A DNA stretch of 20,035 nt, taken from contig DASWTW010000199.1 of NCBI GenBank assembly GCA_036401895.1, forward strand, positions 1-20,035, given 5' to 3'. A model generated the notes under the pieces. It did no database searches. It saw nothing but the letters and a program-made list of their open reading frames with translations, and had not been told where the DNA came from. Positions 1 through 7,660 of this stretch are shown one piece after another (position 1 is the stretch's first letter; the number at the start of each line of letters is the position of its first letter). The translations under genes and the position numbers were made by a program. Source of the DNA: LB3-1 sp036401895 (GTDB lineage: Bacteria; Chloroflexota; Chloroflexia; Chloroflexales; Kallotenuaceae).

Positions 1-35
1 TCTTCGCGACGGTGTACCTGTGGCCGCGTTTATGA
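1..35 (+). CDS. C-terminal tail of an upstream gene (partial)
   Basis: The frame with codons beginning at position 3 reads FATVYLWPRL and stops with TGA at 33-35. The stop overlaps the ATG of the next gene (ATGA, 32-35), the usual arrangement of a translationally coupled operon. The fragment is too short to identify. A terminal oxidase subunit would fit the following ctaG, but that is inference from context only. Confidence 0.4.
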   Translation, partial: FATVYLWPRL

Positions 36-874
36 GCACGCGTACGCTGCTGCTTTCGCTGTGGCACTGGCATCCTTCGGTGCTGCTGGGCTGCGCGGCG
101 CTGATCGCCGGGTACGTGGTGCTGCTGCGTGGCCGCTGGACAGCGCGGGCGCTGCTGTTTGGGCTGGGCATGGCCGTGCTGCTGGTCGCGCTGCTGTCGC
201 CGCTGCACGAGCTGGGCGATCGCTACCTGTTCAGCGCGCACATGCTGCAACATCTGCTGCTGCTGCTGATCGTGCCGCCGCTGCTGCTGCTGGGATTGCC
301 GAGCGCCGCGATCGAAAGGCTGCTGCGCGCTCCCGGCGTGGCGCAGATCGAGCGCGCTCTGGGCGCGCCGCTGCTGGCGTGGGCGATCGGGCTGGGCGCG
401 ATGTGGCTGTGGCATCTGCCTGCGCTCTACAATCTGGCGCTGCGTAACGAGTGGGTGCATATTCTTGAGCATCTGTTCTTTCTGGTCAGCGCCGTGATCT
501 TCTGGTGGCCGATCTTCACCAGCGCCGAGCGATCGCGGCTACATCCGCTGGGCGCGATCGCTTATCTGTTCGCCGGCATGATCGTCAGCAGCCTGCTGGG
601 CATGATCCTGACCTTTGCCGAGCCGGGGCTGTATCCGGCCTACGTGAATCCGCCCGATCCCTTCGGCCTGCTGCCGCTGCTCTGGGGCGAGTGGGGCCTG
701 ACGCCGGCGGTCGATCAGCAGGTGGGCGGTCTGCTGATGTGGGTACCCGGCGGCATGGTTTATCTGCTCGGGATCATCATGCTGCTAGCGCGCTGGTACG
801 CCATGCCCGAGGATGACGCGCTCGGCCTTGCCGAGGTGAGCGAGACCGGCCTGCTGACGAGTAACGGAGGATGA
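32..874 (+). CDS. ctaG: Cytochrome c oxidase assembly factor, caa3-type CtaG family
   Basis: This 280-residue polytopic membrane protein has about seven hydrophobic helices. The motif HMLQHLLL, a second His-rich helix (EWVHILEHLFFL) and the FWWPIF segment are characteristic of the caa3_CtaG family. Members are integral membrane proteins needed for assembly or copper delivery of haem-copper oxidases. I choose ATG 32 over the in-frame GTG at 20 because ATG 32 overlaps the upstream stop codon as ATGA. The next gene starts three bases after the stop, and its ribosome binding site (GGAGG) lies in the last ctaG codons. Codon use is strongly CTG-rich like its neighbours. The family assignment is confident; the exact role, assembly versus copper transfer, is known only from homologues. 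Confidence 0.9.
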   Translation: MSTRTLLLSLWHWHPSVLLGCAALIAGYVVLLRGRWTARALLFGLGMAVLLVALLSPLHELGDRYLFSAHMLQHLLLLLIVPPLLLLGLPSAAIERLLRAPGVAQIERALGAPLLAWAIGLGAMWLWHLPALYNLALRNEWVHILEHLFFLVSAVIFWWPIFTSAERSRLHPLGAIAYLFAGMIVSSLLGMILTFAEPGLYPAYVNPPDPFGLLPLLWGEWGLTPAVDQQVGGLLMWVPGGMVYLLGIIMLLARWYAMPEDDALGLAEVSETGLLTSNGG

Positions 875-877
875 TCG

Positions 878-1180
878 ATGGCTGAGAACGAACCTGCGAC
901 CAACCAGCCAACACCCGATCCACGAGAGGCTCCGCGCGCGCTCGATATGCGACCGCCAACGCCTGCGGTCCAGCCCCGCGTCGATCACACCGGCTCGGCC
1001 TCGCCGCCCGCCGCGCATCCCGCGCTGCCACGTCCCACCTACTGGCCGGCGGCGCTGGCGTTTGGCATCACGCTGCTGGCCTGGGGCTTCGTCACCACCG
1101 TCTATATCTCGATCGTGGGCATCCTGATGATCTTTCTGGCTATCGGCGGATGGATTGGAGAACTGCTGCATGAGCACTGA
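878..1180 (+). CDS. Small membrane protein, cytochrome oxidase subunit IV-like
   Basis: This 100-residue protein has a hydrophilic, Pro/Ala-rich N-terminal half (about 1-47) and two C-terminal transmembrane helices joined by a short turn (about 50-93). It ends in GGWIGELLHEH. The layout resembles the small two-helix subunit IV proteins encoded beside aa3/caa3 oxidase genes, and its place between ctaG and the Rieske gene agrees. There is no catalytic motif and no metal-binding motif. ATG 878 is preceded by GGAGG at about 867. Its 3' end overlaps the Rieske start by 11 bases, suggesting coupled translation. A complex-specific accessory subunit of the bc complex is an alternative. Confidence 0.65.
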   Translation: MAENEPATNQPTPDPREAPRALDMRPPTPAVQPRVDHTGSASPPAAHPALPRPTYWPAALAFGITLLAWGFVTTVYISIVGILMIFLAIGGWIGELLHEH

Positions 1181-1733
1181 ACCGACCGCTCAGCGATCAC
1201 CGGCGGAGCCCGGCCCCAGCGTCGGCGAGTCCCTGACCGACGCGGGCGCGCCGCTGCTCAGCCGCCGCTCGTTTTTCACCAAGCTCAGCCTTGGCCTGGC
1301 GGGAGTCGGCGCGGCGCTCACCGGCCTGCCGATCGTGGGCTTCCTGCTGGCGCCACTCTTCGGCAAGCCGCCGCAGCAGTGGCAGCCGGTCGGCGCGATC
1401 AATAACTTCGCGGTCGGCGAGACCAGGCTGGTGACCTTTGAAGATCCGTCGCCGCTGCCGTGGGCCGGCGTCACCGCGCGCACATCGGCCTGGGTGCGGC
1501 GCGAGAGCGAGTCCGAGTTCGTGGCCTTTGCGATCAACTGCACGCATCTGGGCTGTCCCGTGCGCTGGCTGGCTGACGCGAATATTTTTATGTGTCCGTG
1601 TCACGGCGGCGTCTTCTACAAAGATGGCAGCGTCGCAGCCGGACCGCCACCACGGCCGCTCTTCCGCTACGAGACGCGCGTCAGCGGCGATCAGCTTGAG
1701 CTGCTGACGGGCGAGCTGCCGATTACGGGGTAG
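1170..1733 (+). CDS. qcrA: Rieske [2Fe-2S] protein of a bc-type quinol oxidoreductase
   Basis: This 187-residue protein has a twin-arginine signal (SRRSFFTKL, residues 31-39) followed by a hydrophobic stretch that probably stays as the membrane anchor. The Rieske fold shows both cluster boxes: CTHLGC (C124, H126, C129) and CPCHGG (C142, C144, H145). In the family C124/H126/C142/H145 bind the cluster and C129-C144 forms the stabilising disulphide. The GPPPRPL loop follows. It transfers electrons from quinol to cytochrome c on the outer face of the membrane. I choose ATG 1170, which has GGAG at 1157-1160, over the in-frame TTG at 1155. The cytochrome b gene starts 12 bases after the stop, so the two are one complex. 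Confidence 0.93.
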   Translation: MSTEPTAQRSPAEPGPSVGESLTDAGAPLLSRRSFFTKLSLGLAGVGAALTGLPIVGFLLAPLFGKPPQQWQPVGAINNFAVGETRLVTFEDPSPLPWAGVTARTSAWVRRESESEFVAFAINCTHLGCPVRWLADANIFMCPCHGGVFYKDGSVAAGPPPRPLFRYETRVSGDQLELLTGELPITG

Positions 1734-1745
1734 AAGGAGCATCGC

Positions 1746-3182
1746 ATGAACGCTCTCAAACGCGCATGGAGCTGGATCGACGACCGCAGCGGCCTGTCGG
1801 GGCTGCTCGGGCCGGTCTTGACGCACCCCGTACCACGCGGCGCCGGCTGGGCCTATGTCTTCGGCAGCGCCACGCTGGCCGCGTTTATTGTGCAGGTCGT
1901 GACCGGCATCGCGCTGGCGACGGCGTATGTCTCGTCGGCGGGCGAGGCTTACGCCAGCCTGCTGTTCATTACCAGCAATCCGCTGGGCTACCTGCTGCGC
2001 GGCATGCATTTCTACGGCGCGGGCGCGATGATCCTGATGGTCGGCCTGCATATGATCCAGGTTTATCTTTACGGCGCGTTCAAGTATCCGCGCGAGATGA
2101 ACTGGCTGACCGGCGTGGTGCTGCTGGGCGTGACCGTGGCGATGGGCTTTACCGGCCAGCTGCTGCGCTGGGACGACATCGCGGTCTGGTCGGTCTTTGT
2201 GGCGGCGTCGCAGGCCTCGCGAGTGCCGGTGGTCGGCGAGCAGGTGGCGCGCTTCATCATCGCGGGCGACTCGATCGGCGGCGCGACGCTGAGCCGCTTC
2301 TTTGCATTTCATGTGTTTTTCATCCCGGCGCTGGTCTTCGCCGGGCTCGGCGCGCATCTGTGGCTGGTGCTGCACAACGGCATCTCGGAGCCGCCCGAGG
2401 CCGGGCGTCCGGTCGATCCCAAAACCTACCGCGCCTGGTACCACGAGTATCTTAAGCGTGACGGCGTGCCGTTCTGGCCGGATGCGGCCTGGCGTGACAT
2501 CGTTTTTGGCGTCGGGATGATCATCGCGATCATGCTGCTGGCCTGGTTCTGGGGACCGCCCGAGCTTGGCGCGCCGCCCGATCCGAGCAATGTCGAGGCC
2601 TACCCTCGACCCGACTGGTACTTTCTGTGGTTTTTCGCCGCGCTGGCGCTGCTGCCGACCGAGATCGAAGATTATGTTATCCTGATCGCGCCGGTGGTGA
2701 TCGGGATTCTGCTGCTGGGGCTGCCCTTCTTCTCGAACAAAGGCGAGCGTAGCTACCGGCGTCGGCCGTGGGCGGTCGGCATCGTGATTATCGTGGTGAT
2801 CATGGTCGGCACGCTGTGGCGCGCGGGAGCAAACGCGCCCTGGTCGCCGGCTTTCGGCCAGCAGCCGCTGGCGGCCAACGTCGTGCGGGCCAGCAATGAG
2901 CAAGTCACACGCGGCGCGCAGCTCTTCCACAGCGAGGGCTGCCAGTTCTGCCACGCGTTTGCCGGCCAGGGCGGGCAGCGCGGCCCGAGCCTCACGGACG
3001 TCGGCGATCGGCTGAGCCGCGACCAGATCGCGATCTCGATCTTGAACGGGCGGCGCAATATGCCCGCGTATGGCAACACGCTCACGCCGGATCAGCTTGA
3101 AGATCTTGTCGCGTTCCTGCAATCGCGCTCGCAGCAGAACGCCGATACGGGCGCAGATCCTGCTAGTGCGCAATTGCCGTAA
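1746..3182 (+). CDS. qcrB: Cytochrome b fused to a C-terminal cytochrome c domain
   Basis: This 478-residue protein has residues 1 to about 225 as the four-helix haem-binding half of cytochrome b. The axial histidine pairs are H88/H102 and H189/H204, with 13 and 14 residues between them. The 14-residue gap in the second pair is the b6f/Gram-positive pattern rather than the mitochondrial one. Residues of roughly 250-370 form the subunit IV-like half with PDWY in the place of the usual PEWY motif at the quinol site. Residues of roughly 385-465 are a class I cytochrome c domain with CQFCH (C399, C402, H403) and the likely Met ligand M439 in NMPAYG. The protein oxidises quinol, and the fused c haem would take electrons from the Rieske protein. 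Start ATG 1746 has AGAAGGAG just upstream. Confidence 0.92.
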   Translation: MNALKRAWSWIDDRSGLSGLLGPVLTHPVPRGAGWAYVFGSATLAAFIVQVVTGIALATAYVSSAGEAYASLLFITSNPLGYLLRGMHFYGAGAMILMVGLHMIQVYLYGAFKYPREMNWLTGVVLLGVTVAMGFTGQLLRWDDIAVWSVFVAASQASRVPVVGEQVARFIIAGDSIGGATLSRFFAFHVFFIPALVFAGLGAHLWLVLHNGISEPPEAGRPVDPKTYRAWYHEYLKRDGVPFWPDAAWRDIVFGVGMIIAIMLLAWFWGPPELGAPPDPSNVEAYPRPDWYFLWFFAALALLPTEIEDYVILIAPVVIGILLLGLPFFSNKGERSYRRRPWAVGIVIIVVIMVGTLWRAGANAPWSPAFGQQPLAANVVRASNEQVTRGAQLFHSEGCQFCHAFAGQGGQRGPSLTDVGDRLSRDQIAISILNGRRNMPAYGNTLTPDQLEDLVAFLQSRSQQNADTGADPASAQLP

Positions 3183-3183
3183 C

Positions 3184-3215
3184 GAACAAGTGAACAAGCG
3201 AACAAGGGAACAAAG
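3184..3215 (+). repeat. Tandem 8-bp repeat, four copies of GAACAAGN
   Basis: It begins one base after the cytochrome b-c stop codon. The units begin at 3184, 3192, 3200 and 3208; the last has AAAG instead of AAGN. Positions 3192-3215 recur as an exact inverted copy at 6771-6794. Confidence 0.85.
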
Positions 3216-3260
3216 GGTTTTGGATACTGTAGTTTTGTTCTTGTGGCCCTCATCCCCCAT

Positions 3261-3314
3261 CCCCTTGCCCCGAACCTCGGCTGGCTTCAGCCTCGGTTGC
3301 GACAGGAGAAGGGG
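3261..3314. repeat. REP-like nested palindrome between qcrB and fdhA
   Basis: Nested complementary arms are visible. CCCCTT 3261-3266 pairs with AAGGGG 3309-3314, AACC 3273-3276 pairs with GGTT 3295-3298, and GGCTG 3279-3283 pairs with CAGCC 3288-3292 around the loop GCTT. The C-rich lead-in (3247-3260) with the G-rich exit resembles GC-rich intergenic palindromes repeated in many Chloroflexota genomes, which is from memory. It could act as a transcription terminator or mRNA stabiliser for the respiratory operon, but there is no U tract. Confidence 0.55.
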
Positions 3315-3330
3315 AGGCGGTGGTACTTTT

Positions 3331-3398
3331 TGTTCTTTGTTCTTTGTTCTGTCGTTAGGTTCTTGGTTCTAGGTTCTAGGTTCTCCATTCTCGGTTCT
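3331..3398. repeat. Heptamer repeat block in front of fdhA
   Basis: TTTGTTC-type heptamers (3331-3350) are followed by GTCGT and then by GGTTCTN units starting at 3358, 3365, 3372 and 3379, with one more GGTTCT at 3393-3398. Read on the other strand, the order GAACCTA, about five bases, GAACAAA matches the start of the block at 6514-6553. The fdhA ribosome binding site follows directly, so the block lies in the fdhA 5' leader. Confidence 0.85.
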
Positions 3399-3412
3399 AA
3401 GGACATCCATAC

Positions 3413-6400
3413 ATGGCAATTTTCGATCGGCTCAAAAACTATATTGGTCTAAATCCCAATCCGATCACCGAAAAGACCAGGCAGGCACACGCGCGGCTCA
3501 AGGGCGCGTCGGTCGCCATCAGCGTTTGTCCCTACTGCGCCGTCGGCTGCTCGCAGCTGGTGTACAGCAAAGACGGCCGGATCATCGACATCGAGGGCAA
3601 CTACGAGAGCCCGATCAACGGCGGCACGCTCTGTCCCAAGGGCGCGGCGACTTTCAACTTGATCCACAGCCCGTATCGCGTCACGACCGTCAAGTATCGC
3701 GCGCCCTACAGCGATCGCTGGGAGGAGCGACCGCTGGACTGGGCGATGGAGCGCATCGCGCAGCTCACCAGGCAGACGCGCGACGCAAGCTTCGAGGAGC
3801 ACGACGCTCAGGGCCGGCGCGTTAATCGCACGCTGGCGATCGGCCACCTGGGCGGCGCGACGCTCGACAACGAAGAAAATTATCTGATCAAAAAGCTGTT
3901 TACGGCCGGTCTCGGCATTGTCGCCGTCGAGAACCAGGCGCGGATATGACACTCCAGCACGGTGCCCGGTCTGGGCGCTCGGCTTGGTCGCGGCGGCGCG
4001 ACATCTTTTCAGCAAGATTTCGCCAACAGCGATTGCATTGTGATCATGGGCGCGAACCTGGCGGAGAATCATCCGGTCGGCTTTCGCTTTGTGATGAAGG
4101 CCAAAGAGCGCGGCGCGACGGTGATCCATATCGATCCGCGCTTTTCGCGGACCTCGGCGCTGTCGGATCTGCATGTTCCGCTGCGAGCCGGCAGCGATCT
4201 GGTCTTTCTGGGCGCGCTGATCAACTATGTGCTCGGCAGCGAGCGCTGGAACAGCGATCCGTTCTTCCAAGAGTATGTCAGGCATTACACCAACGCGCCG
4301 GTGATCATCAACCGCGAGTTCCGCGACACCGAAGATCTGGGCGGCGTGTTCTCGGGCTTCGATCCCGCGACCGGCAAGTACGACACGACGACCTGGCAGT
4401 ACGCCGGCGATGGCGTCGATCCCGGCGCGGCGCAGCATCCCGCTCAGGACGTGCAGAGCCGCGAGGGCGGCGCCGCGACCGGCACGCCGCAACAGTCGCA
4501 GATCGACCCGACGCTGCAAGATCCGTTCTGTGTGCTCCAGCTGCTCAAGAAGCACTTCGCGCGCTACACGCCCGCGATGGTCGAGCGGACCTGCGGCGTG
4601 CCTCAGGCGCACTTTTTGAAGGTGGCCGAGGCGATTCTCAGCAATTCGGGCCGCGATCGCACGACCTCGTTTGCGTACGCCGTGGCCTGGACGCAGCACA
4701 CGATCGGCACGCAGATCATCGGCTGCTGCGCGATCTTGCAGCTGCTGCTCGGTAACATCGGGCGACCTGGCGGCGGGATCATGGCCATGCGCGGCCACGC
4801 CACAATCCAGGGCTCGACCGATATTCCCACGCTCTACAACCTGCTGCCGGGCTATATTCCGATGCCGACGCAGCCCCATCACGGCTCGCTGGATGATTTT
4901 CTCAAGCAGGAGCGGCTCCTAACCGGCATCTGGTATGAGCTGCCCAAATATCTGATCAGCCTGCTCAAAGCCTGGTACGGCGACAGCGCGCGGCCCGACA
5001 ACGATTTCGCCTTCGATCTGCTGCCCCAGGTCGGCGGCGACTACTCGTTTCAGTCGATGCTGCTGCTGATGAAAGACGGCATCATGAAGGGGCTCTTCTG
5101 CATGGGCCAGAATCCGGCGGTCGGCGGGCAGAACGCGGTGCTGGCGCGGCAGGCGCTGGCGAATCTCGACTGGCTGGTTGTGCGCGATGTGCATGAGGTC
5201 GAGACCGCCGCGTTCTGGTACGACGCTCCCGAGGTGCGGCGCGGCGAGGTGCGGCCCGAGCAGATCAAGACCGAGATCTTTTTGATGCCGGCCGCGCTGA
5301 CCGGCGAGAAAGAAGGCTCGTACACCAACACGCAGCGGCTGGTGCAGTGGCACGACAAGGCCGTCGATCCACCCGGCGATTGTCGCTCTGAGGCCTGGTT
5401 TATTCACCGGCTGGGTACGCGGCTCAAGCAGCTGTACGCCGCCGAGTCGGGTCCGCTGGCCCAACAGATCCAGGCGCTGACCTGGGATTATCCCACGCTC
5501 GACGATCGTGTCGGCGATCCCGACCTCGACGTGGTCGTCAAGGAGATCAACGGCTATGCGGTCGCGGACGGCCGCACGGTCAAAGACTACAACGATCTCA
5601 AAGACGACGGCTCGACGGCCTGCGGCTGCTGGATCTACTCCGGGATTATGTCGCAGGACGGCCGCAATCGCGCCAAGAACCGGCAGGGCGACGATCGGGC
5701 CTCGCTGGGCTGGGGCTTTGCCTGGCCGCGCAACGATCGCATTCTGTACAATCGCGCCTCCGCCGATCCGCAGGGCAACCCGTGGAGCGAGCGCAAAAAG
5801 TGGATCTGGTGGGACGCCGACGAAGGCCGCTGGACCGGCTACGATGTGCCGGATTTTCCCGCGACCAAGCCGCCGGACTACCAGCCGCCGCCCGACGCCA
5901 GGGGCCTGGCCGCGCATCCCGGCGACGCGCCGTTTGTACGCCTGGCCGATGGTCGCGGCGCGCTGTTCGCGGCATCATCGCTGAAAGACGGCCCGCTGCC
6001 CACGCACTACGAGCCGCGCGAGTCGCCGATCGACAACGCGCTTTATCCCGAGCGCACCTGGAATCCTGTTGCGCCGCAGTTCGTGCGACCGGATAATCGC
6101 TACCACGAGCTGGGCGATCCGCGCTTCCCGTATGTGATCACGACCTACCGTCTGACTGAGCATCACACGGCGGGCGGCATGAGCCGCTGGGTGCCCTGGC
6201 TGGCCGAGCTTCAGCCCGAGGGCTTCGCCGAGATCAGCCCTGAGCTGGCCGCAGAGCTGGGCGTCAACAACCGCGACTGGATCACGATCTCCACGCTGCG
6301 CGGCGAGATCGCGACGCGCGCGCTGGTGACGGAGCGCATCCCGCCGCTGCGCATCGACGGCAAGATCGTGCATCAGGTTGGGCTGCCCTGGCACTTTGGC

Positions 6401-6619
6401 TTTGGCGGCCTGGCGCGCGGCGGCATCGGCAACGACATCACGGCGCTGGTCGAAGATCCCAACTCGCTGATCCACGAGGCCAAGGCGTTTACGTGTAACG
6501 TACGAAAGGCGGAGAACCTAGAACCTAACGGAGAACAAAGAACAAAGAACAAAGAACAGAGAACAGAGGACAAAGAACAGAGAACAGAGGACAAAGAACA
6601 GAGGACAAAGAACAACTGA
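3413..6619 (+). CDS. fdhA: Selenocysteine-containing formate dehydrogenase, catalytic (Mo/W-bis-MGD) subunit
   Basis: This gene encodes 1068 residues when the in-frame TGA at 3947-3949 is read as selenocysteine (U179). It oxidises formate to CO2. N-terminal C39, C42, C46 and C74 bind one [4Fe-4S] cluster, followed by K76 (CPKG). Around U179 the sequence reads NQARI-U-HSSTVPGLG, then GRGGATS and HPVGFRFVMKAKERGA, matching the FdnG/FdoG family throughout (WTQHTIGTQ, GHATIQGSTD, SCWIY-like CGCWIYSG, YRLTEHH). The upstream and downstream parts share one frame. There is no twin-arginine signal, unlike E. coli FdnG, so the subunit may face the cytoplasm. Family homology ends near CNVRKAENL. The last 30 or so residues are a heptad tail (EQRTKNK, EQRTEDK and similar) encoded by tandem 7-bp repeats. 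ATG 3413 has AAGGA about 9 bases upstream. SelA/B/C/D are not in the window. Confidence 0.93.
3947..3987 (+). promoter_or_regulatory. Selenocysteine codon (UGA) and bacterial SECIS hairpin
   Basis: The UGA is 3947-3949. Bases 3962-3967 (GUGCCC) pair with 3973-3978 (GGGCGC; five Watson-Crick pairs and one U-G), leaving the loop GGUCU at 3968-3972. A weaker lower stem can form between 3954-3958 and 3982-3987. The loop begins 18 bases after the UGA, the same distance and loop sequence that I recall for E. coli fdhF, where the G and U of the loop are read by SelB. Recoding is therefore very likely rather than a stop. Confidence 0.9.
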
Positions 6620-6770
6620 AAAGATCCATGATTTCCCTTCTGCCTGCCGCACAGCGGTAGAAACGAGAGCGGCTGCGCTCCGTGAATGAGATGGTGGACT
6701 GGTCAAAGAGTCACAAACCAAATCACCGTAGCTAGGCTTATTGGTTCTAGGTTCTGGGTTCTAGGTTCTT
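6514..6770. repeat. Repeat-bounded intergenic element, copy after fdhA
   Basis: The left arm has GAACCTA at 6514 and 6521, then ACGGA, then a GAACAAA array. A core of about 120 bp covers 6620-6740. The right arm has GGTTCTN units at 6743, 6750, 6757 and 6764. The core and right arm resemble 7700-7891 with substitutions and indels (shared CCTGC.GCAC, CAAATCAC.GT and ATTGGTTCTAGGTTCT). The left arm lies inside fdhA coding sequence. I see no ORF in the core. Confidence 0.7.
6533..6616 (+). repeat. Twelve tandem heptamers inside the 3' end of fdhA
   Basis: Units of exactly 7 bp run without a break: GAACAAA x3, GAACAGA x2, GGACAAA, GAACAGA x2, GGACAAA, GAACAGA, GGACAAA, GAACAAC, then the stop TGA 6617-6619. 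Because three heptamers equal seven codons, the peptide repeats every seven residues. A change by one unit would shift the reading frame of the tail only. Confidence 0.9.
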
Positions 6771-6794
6771 CTTTGTTCCCTTGTTCGCTTGTTC
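6771..6794 (-). repeat. Exact 24-bp inverted copy of 3192-3215
   Basis: The reverse complement of 6771-6794 is identical to 3192-3215, so fdhA is bracketed by perfect 24-bp inverted repeats about 3.6 kb apart. It lies just before the fdhB ribosome binding site. The 8-bp GAACAAGN period is kept, with CTTTGTTC and CCTTGTTC units on the plus strand. Confidence 0.85.
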
Positions 6795-6815
6795 CTTTGT
6801 TCTTAAAGGATTTGC

Positions 6816-7658
6816 ATGAGCGTACCGATTTCATTGATCGATAAAGAGCTGGCTAGCAGCCACGGAGCACGGCCCGGCGCGCTGGGCTTTCTCACCGATA
6901 CGACGCTGTGCATCGGCTGCAAGGCCTGCGAGGTCGCCTGCAAGCAGTGGAACCAGCTGCCGATGGACAACTTCGGCTTCACCGGCCACAGCTACGATAA
7001 CACCGGCGATCTCAGCGCGACAACCTGGCGCCACGTCGCGTTTGTGGAGCGGCTCGGCGACGAACGGCCAACCGAGATGCCGCCGTTTCAAAGCGGCTGG
7101 CTGATGATGAGCGACGTCTGCAAGCACTGTGTCAACGCGGGCTGTATGCAGGCGTGTCCCACGGGCGCGATCATTCGCACCGAGATCGATACGGTGGTTG
7201 TGCAGCAAGACATCTGCAACGGCTGCGGCTACTGCGTGCCGTCGTGCCCCTACGGCGTGATCGAGCTGAGCCCTAGCGACTTTAAGGCGCACAAATGCAC
7301 GCTCTGCTACGATCGCTCGAAGGACGGCCTTGAGCCGGCCTGCTCGAAGTCGTGCCCTACGGACTCGATCCAGTTCGGCCCGGTCGAGCAGCTGCTGGCG
7401 CGCGCCCGGCAGCGGGTGGCGGATCTGCATCAGCGCGGCGTAACCAGCGCCTACATCTACGGCGACCGCGAGATCGGCGGGACGGGCGGCATGGATGGTC
7501 TGAACGCCTTCTTTATTCTCACGGACGAGCCCGAGGTGTACAACCTGCCCGCCTATCCTGAGCTGCCGCAGCGCAAGACCGGGACGGCGTTCTTATCGAC
7601 GCTGGGCGCGGCGGTGGCGCTCGGCCTGGCGGCGGTGGTAGCGCTAAAGGGGAAATAG
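6816..7658 (+). CDS. fdhB: Formate dehydrogenase Fe-S electron-transfer subunit (FdnH-like)
   Basis: This 280-residue protein has four ferredoxin-type Cys groups for four [4Fe-4S] clusters: CIGCKACEVAC (C32-C42), CKHCVNAGCMQAC, CNGCGYCVPSC, and a CTLC...ACSKSC group. The following GPVEQLLARARQRVADLHQRG and the Gly-rich GDREIGGTGGM segments also match FdnH/FdoH. A single C-terminal transmembrane helix (about 255-277, AFLSTLGAAVALGLAAVVAL) anchors it, as in FdnH. It carries electrons from the FdhA cluster to the membrane subunit. AAAGGA sits about 8 bases before ATG 6816. Heptamer repeats lie on both sides, beginning three bases after the stop codon. No signal peptide is visible. Confidence 0.93.
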   Translation: MSVPISLIDKELASSHGARPGALGFLTDTTLCIGCKACEVACKQWNQLPMDNFGFTGHSYDNTGDLSATTWRHVAFVERLGDERPTEMPPFQSGWLMMSDVCKHCVNAGCMQACPTGAIIRTEIDTVVVQQDICNGCGYCVPSCPYGVIELSPSDFKAHKCTLCYDRSKDGLEPACSKSCPTDSIQFGPVEQLLARARQRVADLHQRGVTSAYIYGDREIGGTGGMDGLNAFFILTDEPEVYNLPAYPELPQRKTGTAFLSTLGAAVALGLAAVVALKGK

Positions 7659-7660
7659 AA

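Noticed and set aside
1197..3260. 687-codon open frame on the minus strand
   Set aside because: It lies opposite the clear Rieske and cytochrome b genes; the product is Arg/Ala/His-rich without domains, a GC-rich shadow.
3947..3949. fdhA as a pseudogene or as two separate genes split by a stop
   Set aside because: The two parts are in one frame, meet exactly at the family's selenocysteine position, and a SECIS hairpin follows.
3449..4882. 477-codon open frame on the minus strand
   Set aside because: It is opposite conserved fdhA sequence and its translation is low-complexity without motifs.
6533..6616. CRISPR array
   Set aside because: Units are 7 bp and contiguous, without spacers, and no cas gene is present.
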